From Bacteroidia bacterium (lineage in GTDB: Bacteria; Bacteroidota; Bacteroidia; Bacteroidales; UBA932), in the NCBI GenBank assembly GCA_030537315.1, contig JAUNNZ010000004.1, forward strand, positions 1-64,000: a stretch of DNA of 64,000 nucleotides, given 5' to 3'. Made by a program: the position numbers and the translations under genes. Below the pieces are notes generated by a model that worked only from the letters and a program-made list of their open reading frames with translations, made no database searches and was not told the origin of the DNA. The stretch's first letter is position 1. The number at the start of each line of letters is the position of its first letter. Positions 17,976-26,793 of the stretch are shown in pieces.

Positions 17976-18221
17976 ATGATCGGAACTATTCTTGAATCAC
18001 TGGTACTCGCCAAGGTCGGCGGTGCAATCGGAGCAGGCATCGTAGCCATTGCCGCCGCTATCGGTATCGGCAAACTCGCTCAGTCCACAATGGAAGCATC
18101 AGCGCGCCAGCCTGAAAAAGCAGGCGGTTTCCGTACCACCGCCATCATCATCGGTGCGCTCATCGAGGGCGTCTGCCTTTTCGGCGTGCTCGTATGCTTG
18201 CTTGCAGTACTCGCAAAGTAA
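17976..18221 (+). CDS. atpE: ATP synthase Fo subunit c
   Basis: 81 residues forming a two-helix hairpin with the polar loop ARQPE. The ion-carrying carboxylate is Glu64 in GALIEGVCLF. The position equivalent to Gln32 of the sodium-type Ilyobacter subunit is Ile31, and the residue after the Glu is Gly rather than Ser/Thr, so the ring looks proton-specific. Sits 20 bp after atpB. Confidence 0.95.
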   Translation: MIGTILESLVLAKVGGAIGAGIVAIAAAIGIGKLAQSTMEASARQPEKAGGFRTTAIIIGALIEGVCLFGVLVCLLAVLAK

Positions 18222-18229
18222 TTTAGGCA

Positions 18230-18733
18230 ATGTCACTCATCACACCGGAATTCGGTCTCATCTTCTGGATGGTCATAATCTTCGGAGCCGTCTTTTTCGT
18301 GCTCGCGAAGTTCGGCTTCCCCATCATAACAAAGATGGTGGACGAGCGCAATGAGCATATTTCAAGCTCTCTCCGAGCAGCCGACGAGGCTCAGAAGAAG
18401 CTTGACGCAATGGCTCAGGAGCAGGCCAGAATGGTAGAGGAGACCAGGCTCGAGCAGAGCCGCATCCTCAAGGAGGCGTCCGAGGCCCGCGAGCAGATTA
18501 TCTCGCAGGCGAAGGAGGACGCGTCCGCCGAGGCGGCGAAGATCCTCGAGCACGCCAAGGCGGAGATCGCCGTGGAGCGCGAGAGCGCAATCCGCGACAT
18601 CCGCAAGCAGGTGGCACTGATTTCGGTGGAGGTGGCGGAGAAAATCGTGCGCAAGGACCTCGACAAGTCCGACGGCCAGATCTCGATGATCGACCGTATG
18701 GTTGACGAGGCTTCCAAGGCCCAGCTGAACTAG
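18230..18733 (+). CDS. atpF: ATP synthase Fo subunit b
   Basis: 167 residues: one N-terminal membrane helix (FGLIFWMVIIFGAVFFVLAK) and a long charged coiled coil (about 35-140) that forms the peripheral stalk. An Ala/Glu/Arg-rich heptad pattern is clear. Eight bp after atpE, 4 bp before atpH. Confidence 0.95.
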   Translation: MSLITPEFGLIFWMVIIFGAVFFVLAKFGFPIITKMVDERNEHISSSLRAADEAQKKLDAMAQEQARMVEETRLEQSRILKEASEAREQIISQAKEDASAEAAKILEHAKAEIAVERESAIRDIRKQVALISVEVAEKIVRKDLDKSDGQISMIDRMVDEASKAQLN

Positions 18734-18737
18734 AACA

Positions 18738-19214
18738 ATGAACACGGGCATCATATCATCCAGGTACGCGAAAGCCCTTCTCAGATATGCTGAGGAGACG
18801 GGCGGTGCGGAGCGCGTGGCTGTACAGGCCAGGCAGCTTCTCGAGCACCCGGAGGTGAAGTCCGTAAGGCTTGAGCCCGAGCTCGAGCGTTTTGTCACGC
18901 TTCTGGTCCAGAACGGCCGCATCGAGGACGTACGGCTTATGCTTCGCACCTTCATCGCGATGTATTACGAATCCAAGGGATTCAAACTGGCACATCTTGT
19001 GACCGCCGTGCAGTCCCCTGAGCTGGAGACCAGAATGCAGGAAGTTCTTGAAAAGAAGTTCGGCTGCAGGGTCCTGCTCGATTCCAGCGTCGATCCTGAC
19101 CTCATCGGAGGCTTTACCGTAGAGATCGGCGACTATATGCTCGATGCGAGCGTCAAGAATCAGATTGACGTCATCCGCCGCGAGTTCATAATCCAGAACA
19201 ACAGAATTGTATAA
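18738..19214 (+). CDS. atpH: ATP synthase F1 subunit delta
   Basis: 158 residues, the usual size being about 175. The N-terminal helical domain begins [15 protein letters not shown], and the C-terminal part contains [22 protein letters not shown], the family signature region. It connects the b stalk to the top of the alpha/beta ring. Shares one base with the atpA start. Confidence 0.94.
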   Translation: MNTGIISSRYAKALLRYAEETGGAERVAVQARQLLEHPEVKSVRLEPELERFVTLLVQNGRIEDVRLMLRTFIAMYYESKGFKLAHLVTAVQSPELETRMQEVLEKKFGCRVLLDSSVDPDLIGGFTVEIGDYMLDASVKNQIDVIRREFIIQNNRIV

Positions 19215-20800
19215 TGGCGCAGAATAACATTAAGGCAAGTGAGATTTCGGACATCCTTCTTGACCATCTCAGAGGGATAGACAATTCGCTTAAATATGAG
19301 GAGATAGGCACTGTCCTGACAATCAGCGACGGCGTTGCCCGCATCTACGGCCTCGTCAAGGCCGAGGCGGGAGAACTGCTTGAGTTCGCATCGGGGGTCA
19401 AGGCAGTCGTGATGAATCTTGAGGAAGACAATGTGGGAGCCGTCCTTCTCGGTCCTACAGACCTTGTCAAGGAGGGTATGAAGGTACGCCGTCTTGGCCG
19501 TATCGCCAGCATTCCTGTCGGTGAAAGCCTGGTCGGCCGCGTGGTTGACCCTATCGGCCTGCCGCTTGACGGCCTTGGCCCGATAGAGGGTGAGACCGTG
19601 GATATGCCGCTCGAGCGCAAGGCTCCGGGCGTCATCTACCGCGAGCCCGTGAACCAGCCGCTCCAGACCGGCCTCAAGGCCATCGACGCGATGATTCCTA
19701 TCGGCCGCGGCCAGCGTGAGCTCATCATCGGCGACCGCCAGACCGGCAAGACAGCCCTTGCCATCGATACCATCATCAACCAGCGTGAGGAGTATCTCAA
19801 GGGCAATCCTGTATATTGTATCTATGTTGCCGTCGGCCAGAAGGGCTCGACGGTCGCTTCGATAGTCCAGACCCTCCGCGCCAAGGGTGCGATGGACTAC
19901 ACGATCGTGGTTGCCGCCACCGCGGCCGACCCTGCCGCGATGCAGTATTACGCCCCGTTCGCCGGTGCAGCCATAGGCGAATATTTCCGCGACACGGGCC
20001 GTCATGCCCTTGTCGTTTACGACGACCTTTCCAAGCAGGCCGTCGCCTATCGCGAGGTGTCCCTCATCCTCCGACGCCCTTCCGGCCGCGAGGCCTATCC
20101 GGGCGACGTGTTCTATCTGCACAGCCGTCTTCTCGAGCGCGCGGCGAAAATCATCTCCCAGCAGGAGGTCGCCGAGCAGATGAACGACCTTCCTGACTGC
20201 CTGAAAGGCAAAGTCAGGGGCGGTGGTTCGCTTACAGCGCTCCCTCTCATCGAAACCCAGGCGGGCGATGTGTCCGCATACATTCCGACCAACGTGATTT
20301 CCATCACCGACGGCCAGATATATCTTGAGTCCTCTCTCTTCAACGCCGGCTTCCGTCCGGCCATCAACGTGGGAATCTCGGTTTCCCGCGTCGGCGGTGC
20401 GGCCCAGGTGAAGTCAATGAAGAAGATTGCGGGTACACTCAAGATCGACCAGGCTCAGTACAATGAGCTTGAGGCTTTCAGCAAGTTCTCGTCCGACGTA
20501 GACAAGGTCACCGCGATGACACTTGACAAAGGCCGCAAGAACAACAAACTCCTTATCCAGCCTCAGTATTCCCCTATGCCTGTGGGTGAGCAGGTTGCCA
20601 TCCTCTATTGTGGTACCCACGCGCTTATGGCGGGCATTCCTATTGAGAAGGTTCAGGAGTTCCAGAAGATTTTCCTCGACAGGATGCGCGCGTCCCATTC
20701 GGCCGAGCTTGATATGCTTGCTTCCGGCAAGCTTGATGACGCGATCGTTAAAGTAATCGAGTCCGAAGCGGAGGACGTATGTCGTCTCTTAGAGAAATAA
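19214..20800 (+). CDS. atpA: ATP synthase F1 subunit alpha
   Basis: 528 residues, full length. Non-catalytic nucleotide-binding subunit. Intact Walker [11 protein letters not shown], the [15 protein letters not shown] segment, and the signature [17 protein letters not shown]. Its 3' end overlaps atpG by 22 bp. Confidence 0.98.
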   Translation: MAQNNIKASEISDILLDHLRGIDNSLKYEEIGTVLTISDGVARIYGLVKAEAGELLEFASGVKAVVMNLEEDNVGAVLLGPTDLVKEGMKVRRLGRIASIPVGESLVGRVVDPIGLPLDGLGPIEGETVDMPLERKAPGVIYREPVNQPLQTGLKAIDAMIPIGRGQRELIIGDRQTGKTALAIDTIINQREEYLKGNPVYCIYVAVGQKGSTVASIVQTLRAKGAMDYTIVVAATAADPAAMQYYAPFAGAAIGEYFRDTGRHALVVYDDLSKQAVAYREVSLILRRPSGREAYPGDVFYLHSRLLERAAKIISQQEVAEQMNDLPDCLKGKVRGGGSLTALPLIETQAGDVSAYIPTNVISITDGQIYLESSLFNAGFRPAINVGISVSRVGGAAQVKSMKKIAGTLKIDQAQYNELEAFSKFSSDVDKVTAMTLDKGRKNNKLLIQPQYSPMPVGEQVAILYCGTHALMAGIPIEKVQEFQKIFLDRMRASHSAELDMLASGKLDDAIVKVIESEAEDVCRLLEK

Positions 20801-21747
20801 AGGATCGTATCGGTTCGGTACGCGGCACGCTGAAGATCACTTCAGCGATGAAGCTTGTTGCCTCGGCCAAGCTTCGCAAGGCTCAGCGTACCATCGAGTC
20901 CCTCCTCCCGTACGAGCAGGAGCTGGATTCAATACTGCATTCACTGCTGAGTAGCGGGAACTCTCCCCGACATAACCCGTGTCCACCCTCGGACACGTCA
21001 GAGGGAGGGACCCGCAAGATACAAGTTCCCGAAGGGGACGCAGGAGATTGTGGGAGGGATGGAGAGAAGCGAAGCGGAACGGAAGGTTTGCTCGGGGAGA
21101 GTTGCCCGCGTTCAGAAGTGAATGCAGTGGTGGTGATCAGCAGCAACAGCTCGCTGTGCGGGGGATTCAATGCGAATGTGGTGAAGAAGGCGCTGGAGGT
21201 GATCAATGGATCGGAAGGGGCGGTCGAGGTGATTGCGGTCGGCAGGAAGGCGGCCGAGGCGATGAAGAAGGCCGGCTTTGCGCAGAATGCGGACTATTCC
21301 GATGTTATCGGTCATCCGGAATATGAGAAGTCTGCCGCTTTGGCGCGTGGACTGATGGAGAGGTTCAACGCAGGTGAACTCGGCCGGGTGGTGCTTGTTT
21401 ACAACCACTTTGTCAACGGTGCGACCCAGACTCCTGTCGCGGAGACGTATCTGCCGTTCAGCTATGAGCCGGAAGTGCCGGAAACGGAGCTGCCGGAAGA
21501 CCTGATAATCGAGCCGGAGCGTGAGGAGATACTCAAGACGCTGCTGCCTCAGGTGATCACTTTGAAGTTCCATACCGCAATTCTGGACTCCGCAGCGGCG
21601 GAGCACGCGGCGCGCACCATGGCGATGCAGACGGCGACCGACAATGCCGAAGACCTGCTTTCGGAACTTACTCTCGAATATAATAAAGGTAGACAACAGA
21701 AAATCACAGCCGAGATCCTGGATCTTCTGGGTGGAGCGGCGAAATAA
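20779..21747 (+). CDS. atpG: ATP synthase F1 subunit gamma with an in-frame inserted segment
   Basis: 322 residues; homologues are about 290. The rotor shaft helices are intact: N-terminal [21 protein letters not shown] and C-terminal [28 protein letters not shown]. Between the first helix and the strand [19 protein letters not shown] lies a foreign-looking stretch (about residues 59-111) rich in Gly, Pro, Arg and Ser, encoded by a 156-bp inverted-repeat-bounded element. The length is divisible by three and has no stops, so the frame survives. The insertion falls in a loop at the foot of the rotor, where it may be tolerated. The rest of the operon is intact, so the protein is presumably functional. 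Confidence 0.93.
   Translation: MSSLREIKDRIGSVRGTLKITSAMKLVASAKLRKAQRTIESLLPYEQELDSILHSLLSSGNSPRHNPCPPSDTSEGGTRKIQVPEGDAGDCGRDGEKRSGTEGLLGESCPRSEVNAVVVISSNSSLCGGFNANVVKKALEVINGSEGAVEVIAVGRKAAEAMKKAGFAQNADYSDVIGHPEYEKSAALARGLMERFNAGELGRVVLVYNHFVNGATQTPVAETYLPFSYEPEVPETELPEDLIIEPEREEILKTLLPQVITLKFHTAILDSAAAEHAARTMAMQTATDNAEDLLSELTLEYNKGRQQKITAEILDLLGGAAK
20954..21109. repeat. Palindromic MITE-like element inserted in frame in atpG
   Basis: The ends are near-perfect inverted repeats: GCGGGAACTCTCCCCGA (20954-20970) and TCGGGGAGAGTTGCCCGC (21092-21109), differing by one inserted base. The interior holds a smaller hairpin, GTGTCC/GGACAC around ACCCTC near 20980-20996, and purine-rich runs unlike the flanking gene. 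The element is 156 bp, exactly 52 codons. No transposase is encoded and I saw no second copy in this window. It resembles in behaviour the Rickettsia palindromic elements that insert within genes; that comparison is inference. Confidence 0.7.
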
Positions 21748-21754
21748 CACGACT

Positions 21755-23263
21755 ATGAGGATAAAAATCATCTTGCTGGCAATGTTGTCAGCCGCTCTCG
21801 TTTCATGTGAAAAGACCAAAACCGATCCGTCTCCGTCTCCGTCTCCATCTCCAAAGACCGATCCTGAGGAGTCCGAGGACTACAGGGTGAACAAGTGTCT
21901 GAGGGACGATATCATGTCCGTCTATTATTATTGGGCGGAAGAGGTCTATGAAGCCAACAAGAAACTTGATTTGAATAAGTATTCGATTTTTGATGCTTTT
22001 GATGCGATGCTGTACAAGGATGACCGCTGGAGCTTTATGGAATCCGGAGAGTCGTATCTGGCCGTTGCAACAGGAGCGATCAGCGGAACCTGGGGTTTGT
22101 CCTTAGCCCAGCGCAGTGACTGCAGGGAGGTGGGAGATTACAATGTTTACGTAAAATATATTTTCCCTGAATCGCCATTGGCAGCGAAAGGCGTGACCCG
22201 TGGCGCCAGACTGACTGGAATCAAAGGGCTGGATATGCCGGATCATGGCTTTAATACGACAGAACAGATCGAGTATTTCAATGAGCATTTGTACGACAGT
22301 CCGCAGATTTTCAATTTCACCCTTACCAACGGTGAAAAAGTGGCTTTCGAATTAGAAATGCCCGAATCGGTAAATACCAATTACATCCTTTCGTCACAGA
22401 TCTTTGACGGCGATGACTTTGACGGTCTTGCCGAGCCTGTCGGCTATTTCAACTATCTTTCGTTCAAGCTCGGGTTCATCAGTGACCTGGATGCCGCTTT
22501 TGCGGAATTCAAGAAAGCCGGAGTGAAAAAGATGATCGTTGACCTGCGCTATAACGGCGGTGGAGACGGAGATGCCAGCCAGCGTCTTATAAGCTATCTT
22601 GCGCCTGCAGGCCTCCAGGGGAAGCCATATCGCACCAGAAAACACAACAATTTACTTTCAAGCCAGAATGCCTCGAATTACATCGGAAAGCTGGATGGTG
22701 GGGAATATACCGACATCAGTATAGGACTGGATGAAATATTCTTCATTATGGACAACAGTTCCGCGTCTGCTTCCGAGCTGGTGTTCAACGGACTTCGCCC
22801 ATACATGAGGGATAATCTTCATTTTGTCGGCAAGCAGACGTATGGAAAACCGAACGGAATGTATGTGCTATTTTATCCGGGTGATGAAAAAGCGGCTGCA
22901 AAATATGATAAAGGCGACTATTCGGGACTCAAATGGGTTTTCTACCCTATTTGTTTCTTTAATGTGAATTCCGCCGGCGAATTTATCCCTTACGGTCCGA
23001 AGACTCCGTCCGGATTCCTTCCTGACAACGAGCGCCCTGATGACATCCTGCACGATTTCGGTGTGGATGAAGATCGTGTAAAGGCTTGCCTTAATTATAT
23101 AGTCACTGGCAGTTATCCGGATCTACCTGAAACAAAGAGCCTCGATTCCGTTTCCGGGGGCGTCCGGGGCATCAAGGTTGAGTCTCTTGCTCCTGAATGG
23201 CAGACGAACCCGCATTATGGGACGGATGAGGTCGTTGTATATGGGTCTCACAGCACATTTTAA
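21755..23263 (+). CDS. S41 family (C-terminal processing) peptidase, lipoprotein
   Basis: 502 residues from the ATG at 21755, chosen because it starts a lipoprotein signal (AALVSCEK, lipid Cys18); the longer open frame upstream runs into atpG. A (Ser-Pro)n linker follows the lipid site. A PDZ-like region contains YIFPESPLAAKGVTRGARL. The protease core has IVDLRYNGGGDG and DNSSASASEL, where Ser338 aligns with the nucleophile, then GKQTYGKPNG. The C-terminal extension is of unknown role. Probably a surface or periplasmic protease. It starts 7 bp after atpG, so it may be expressed by read-through from the ATP synthase operon, ending at a hairpin terminator. Confidence 0.88.
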   Translation: MRIKIILLAMLSAALVSCEKTKTDPSPSPSPSPKTDPEESEDYRVNKCLRDDIMSVYYYWAEEVYEANKKLDLNKYSIFDAFDAMLYKDDRWSFMESGESYLAVATGAISGTWGLSLAQRSDCREVGDYNVYVKYIFPESPLAAKGVTRGARLTGIKGLDMPDHGFNTTEQIEYFNEHLYDSPQIFNFTLTNGEKVAFELEMPESVNTNYILSSQIFDGDDFDGLAEPVGYFNYLSFKLGFISDLDAAFAEFKKAGVKKMIVDLRYNGGGDGDASQRLISYLAPAGLQGKPYRTRKHNNLLSSQNASNYIGKLDGGEYTDISIGLDEIFFIMDNSSASASELVFNGLRPYMRDNLHFVGKQTYGKPNGMYVLFYPGDEKAAAKYDKGDYSGLKWVFYPICFFNVNSAGEFIPYGPKTPSGFLPDNERPDDILHDFGVDEDRVKACLNYIVTGSYPDLPETKSLDSVSGGVRGIKVESLAPEWQTNPHYGTDEVVVYGSHSTF

Positions 23264-23369
23264 ATTTTTTAAGAAAATTTTGTGATTACCATTTGATACT
23301 ATTTTTGATGAAATTGTAACGAATTGTTAATAAAAATAGAAATTTTCGTATAAATCAAATCGCGCAAAA

Positions 23370-23425
23370 CGGCAAAAACCGCTTCTGGTGTTATTCTGGA
23401 GGGTTTTTGCCGAATTTGTTTTTTT
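23370..23425 (+). terminator. Intrinsic terminator after the S41 peptidase gene
   Basis: CGGCAAAAACC (23370-23380) pairs perfectly with GGTTTTTGCCG (23402-23412), followed by a seven-T run (23419-23425). The stretch 23264-23553 is otherwise AT-rich non-coding leader for the SusC gene; I find no exact TAnnTTTG box in it. Confidence 0.7.
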
Positions 23426-23553
23426 CATAAAAAAACGCGACCTTGCGGGCCATTGCCCTTTTTGCGGCTCATTTGTTTTGGCGCCGGTTAGTAATATTAA
23501 AGGTAATTAGTAGTAAGAAAATATTGTTTTATTGTTTAATTAATTCCCAACTT

Positions 23554-26500
23554 ATGAAGAAATTCAAAATGCTTTTAGTTGCGGTGGCTACACTCGTGTG
23601 TGGTCTGGCTTATGGTCAGAACATTACAGTGAGCGGCCAGGTGACGGACGGTTCCACAGGGGAGCCTCTGTCAGGAGCAGCTATTCTTGTTAAGGGCACT
23701 CCTAAAGGAGTTGTTGCCGATAACGATGGTAACTACAGCATCGTTGTTTCTCCAGACGCTACATTGGGCTTCACCACCATCGGTTTCAAAGATGCTGAGG
23801 TTGCCGTCAATGGACGCTCTGTCATTAACGTTGCTCTTGAGCCGGACCTCGAAATGCTCGATGAGACTATCGTGGTCGCTTTCGGTACAACGACAAAGGA
23901 AGCTTTCACCGGTTCCGCATCTGTCATGAGGTCTGAGGATCTCGAGAAGCGTCAGGTCACCAACGTTGCCAACGCTCTCGTAGGTTCAGTTGCAGGTCTT
24001 CAGATGAGAGGCGCATCAGGTGCTCCTGGTGCAGGTGCAGGTAGTATGAACATCCGTGGTATCTCTTCAATGTACGCAGATACCGAGCCGCTCATCATCG
24101 TCGACGGCGCACCTTATTCAGCCTCCCTTTCAAATATCGCCCAGAACGATATCGAATCCATCACCGTCCTCAAGGACGCTGCATCTGCAGCCCTTTATGG
24201 TTCACGTGGTGCATCAGGTGTCATCATCATCACCACCAAGAGAAGCAAGGGCAACAACGCTGTTGTCAACTTCGATGCAAAGTGGGGTGTCAACTCCCGC
24301 GCGATCCAGGATTACGAAACCATCACCGATCCTGGTCAGTATTACGAGGCCGCTTATGCTCAGTTGTTCAACAACAACTATTATGGCAGCGGTATGTCAG
24401 CTGAGGCTGCAAACCTCAAGGCAAATTCAGATATGCTCGGCATCCTCGGTTATCAGGTTTACACAGTTCCTGACGGCGAGCAGCTTGTAGGCCTTAACGG
24501 CAAGCTCAATCCGAAGGCAACCCTCGGCTATGGAATCGAGAATGGTGGTACAACCTACTGGCTCCAGCCTGACAATTGGAGAGATTACGCATACAAGAAG
24601 TCTTCTTTCCGTCACGAATACAATGTCAATGTAAGCGGTGGCTCTGACAAGGGCTCATTCTATGCAAGCATGGGTTACCTCAACGATGACGGTATCATCC
24701 CTAACTCTGCATACGATCGTCTCACCGCTCGCGTACGCGCAGACTACCAGATCAAGAAATGGCTCAAGGTAGGCGCCAATGTCGGTTATGTAAGGACCAA
24801 CACTCAGTCAACCCCTAATATGGACACTGACCTCGGTTCTACCAACATCATGTACTATGCTACAGCCATCGCTCCTATCTATCCTGTATTCGTTCGCGAG
24901 AAGACCAATGGCGGCGTAGTCATCAGAACAGATGAGAACGGCAACCAGCAGTATGACTACGGTGTTGCAGGTAAGGATTATCCTGTAAACCGTGCATTCC
25001 TCCAGACAGGTAACCCTATCGGTTCAAACCAGTATAACACCAACTACTCTGTCGGAAACCAGTTGAACGGTACTTTCAATGTCACCTTCGACATCACCGA
25101 CTTCCTCAGAGTGAATGCGGTTTCAACCGTTACATGGGGCAACACCTTCTATCATCACTATGACAACGCACTCTATGGACCGAAGGTAAGCATCCGCGGT
25201 GAACTTGTTCAGTATCAGAATATATCATTCCGCCAGAACCACCTTCAGACCATCAACTACTACGACACATTCGGAGATCACAGCATCGACGTCCTTCTCG
25301 GTCACGAGTTCTATAAGACTCAGACCAATTACCTTGATGCCACCGCCCAGGGTCTCTTCTCTCCTGATATCCAGCAGATCAATGCTGCAGCGAAGAAGGC
25401 AGACTCTTCCGGCTATGAGTCAGTATACAACACAGAAGGTTTCTTCGCAAGAGCCGAGTACAATTACGCTCAGAAATACTATGCATCCGCATCCTTCCGT
25501 CGTGATGGTTCATCACGCTTCTCAATGGATCGCGCTTGGGGTAACTTCTGGTCAGTAGGTGCAGCCTGGATCCTTTCAAAGGAGAACTTCCTCTCATCTG
25601 CCAACTGGGTTGACATGTTGAAGGTCAAGGCTTCCATCGGACAGCAGGGTAACGACAACATCGGTAACTGGCAGTACACCGACCTTTACACCCTTTCAAA
25701 TTCAGGTACTTACACGATGTCTCCATCGTTCAGCTCACTTGGTAATCCTAACATCACCTGGGAAACCACTACCAATATGAACGTAGGTGCTGAATTCAGC
25801 TTCTTCGGCGGCCGTCTTTCCGGTAACGTTGATTTCTACAACAAGCTTGCAAAGGATCAGCTCTTCTGGCTCTCAGTTCCTGAGTCAGCAGGTGCACGCG
25901 GTTATTACGGCAATATGGGTGACATCCGCAACCTCGGTTTCGAAATCGCCCTCACCGGTGACATCATCCGCACAAACCTCGTAGACTGGTCAGTGAACCT
26001 CAATATGGCAAGCAACAAGGATCAGATCCTCTCTCTCCCTGAGGCAAAGATGGTTGATCCTGAAAATGGCGTCAAGGGCTTCTCAGAAAGCAGCAAGTGG
26101 CTTGAAATCGGCGGTTCTCTCTATACCTCATTCCGTCACAAATATGCTGGTGTAAATGAGAACGGTGAAGCTCTCTACTACGTGGACCCTAACCTCAATG
26201 GCAAGACAGACCGTCCTGGTACTCTTACCACCGAGACCACAACCAACCCTAACGTCGCTTCTTACTACAAGTGCGGCAATATGCTCCCTAAACTCTTCGG
26301 TGGCTTCGGCACATCCCTCAGAGTATGGCAGTTCGATCTCTCACTCACATTCGACTACCAGATCGGCGGTCTTGTATATGACTCAAGATATCAGAAATTC
26401 ATGAGCCCTTGGGCTGATTCAGGCGATGCAGGTTCAACCTTCCACGTTGATTACCTCAAGTCTTGGAGCCCGAACAACACCTCAAGCAACCTTCCAAGAT

Positions 26501-26775
26501 GGCAGTACACCGATCAGTATTCAGCAGCCTCTTCAGACCGCTTCCTTACCGACGCAAGCTATCTTAACTTCCAGTCATTCACCCTCGGATTCACCCTCAA
26601 GAAGAGCTGGATCAAGGGTATCCAGAAGGCAAGGATCTTCGCATCCGGCGAAAACCTCTGGTTCTGGTCTGCACGTAAGGGTCTCGACCCTCGCTACTCA
26701 TATACCGGAAACACCTATGTTGCGGTTTATTCACCAGTCCGCACAATCTCCGGTGGTATTCAGTTGACATTCTAA
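23554..26775 (+). CDS. SusC/RagA family TonB-dependent outer-membrane transporter
   Basis: 1073 residues from the ATG at 23554, which begins a signal peptide ending at LAYGQ; upstream in-frame codons have no signal character. A carboxypeptidase-regulatory-like domain (VSGQVTDGSTGEPLSGAAI, about 25-100) precedes a plug domain with GSMNIRGISSM and IESITVLKDAASAALYGSRG, the SusC signature. The remainder is a 22-stranded barrel ending in ISGGIQLTF. There is no STN signalling domain and no sigma/anti-sigma pair nearby. Paired with the SusD homologue downstream, it should import a glycan, peptide or other large substrate; none can be named. Codon use is strongly biased, suggesting high expression. 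Confidence 0.97.
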   Translation: MKKFKMLLVAVATLVCGLAYGQNITVSGQVTDGSTGEPLSGAAILVKGTPKGVVADNDGNYSIVVSPDATLGFTTIGFKDAEVAVNGRSVINVALEPDLEMLDETIVVAFGTTTKEAFTGSASVMRSEDLEKRQVTNVANALVGSVAGLQMRGASGAPGAGAGSMNIRGISSMYADTEPLIIVDGAPYSASLSNIAQNDIESITVLKDAASAALYGSRGASGVIIITTKRSKGNNAVVNFDAKWGVNSRAIQDYETITDPGQYYEAAYAQLFNNNYYGSGMSAEAANLKANSDMLGILGYQVYTVPDGEQLVGLNGKLNPKATLGYGIENGGTTYWLQPDNWRDYAYKKSSFRHEYNVNVSGGSDKGSFYASMGYLNDDGIIPNSAYDRLTARVRADYQIKKWLKVGANVGYVRTNTQSTPNMDTDLGSTNIMYYATAIAPIYPVFVREKTNGGVVIRTDENGNQQYDYGVAGKDYPVNRAFLQTGNPIGSNQYNTNYSVGNQLNGTFNVTFDITDFLRVNAVSTVTWGNTFYHHYDNALYGPKVSIRGELVQYQNISFRQNHLQTINYYDTFGDHSIDVLLGHEFYKTQTNYLDATAQGLFSPDIQQINAAAKKADSSGYESVYNTEGFFARAEYNYAQKYYASASFRRDGSSRFSMDRAWGNFWSVGAAWILSKENFLSSANWVDMLKVKASIGQQGNDNIGNWQYTDLYTLSNSGTYTMSPSFSSLGNPNITWETTTNMNVGAEFSFFGGRLSGNVDFYNKLAKDQLFWLSVPESAGARGYYGNMGDIRNLGFEIALTGDIIRTNLVDWSVNLNMASNKDQILSLPEAKMVDPENGVKGFSESSKWLEIGGSLYTSFRHKYAGVNENGEALYYVDPNLNGKTDRPGTLTTETTTNPNVASYYKCGNMLPKLFGGFGTSLRVWQFDLSLTFDYQIGGLVYDSRYQKFMSPWADSGDAGSTFHVDYLKSWSPNNTSSNLPRWQYTDQYSAASSDRFLTDASYLNFQSFTLGFTLKKSWIKGIQKARIFASGENLWFWSARKGLDPRYSYTGNTYVAVYSPVRTISGGIQLTF

Positions 26776-26780
26776 TCATT

Positions 26781-26786
26781 AGGAGG
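26781..26786 (+). promoter_or_regulatory. Strong Shine-Dalgarno site before the SusD gene
   Basis: AGGAGG lies 7 nt before the ATG at 26794. Most starts in this window lack such a site, so it stands out and fixes the start. Confidence 0.7.
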
Positions 26787-26793
26787 TTACATT

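Noticed and set aside
19160..20122. Minus-strand open frame opposite atpH/atpA
   Set aside because: It overlaps highly conserved ATP synthase coding sequence and shows no motif of its own.
21644..21754. Upstream extension of the S41 peptidase gene into atpG
   Set aside because: It would bury the lipoprotein signal inside the protein and overlap the conserved end of gamma.
23443..23553. Upstream extension of the SusC gene
   Set aside because: The added residues contain no signal peptide and overlap the leader after the terminator; the ATG at 23554 starts a normal signal peptide.
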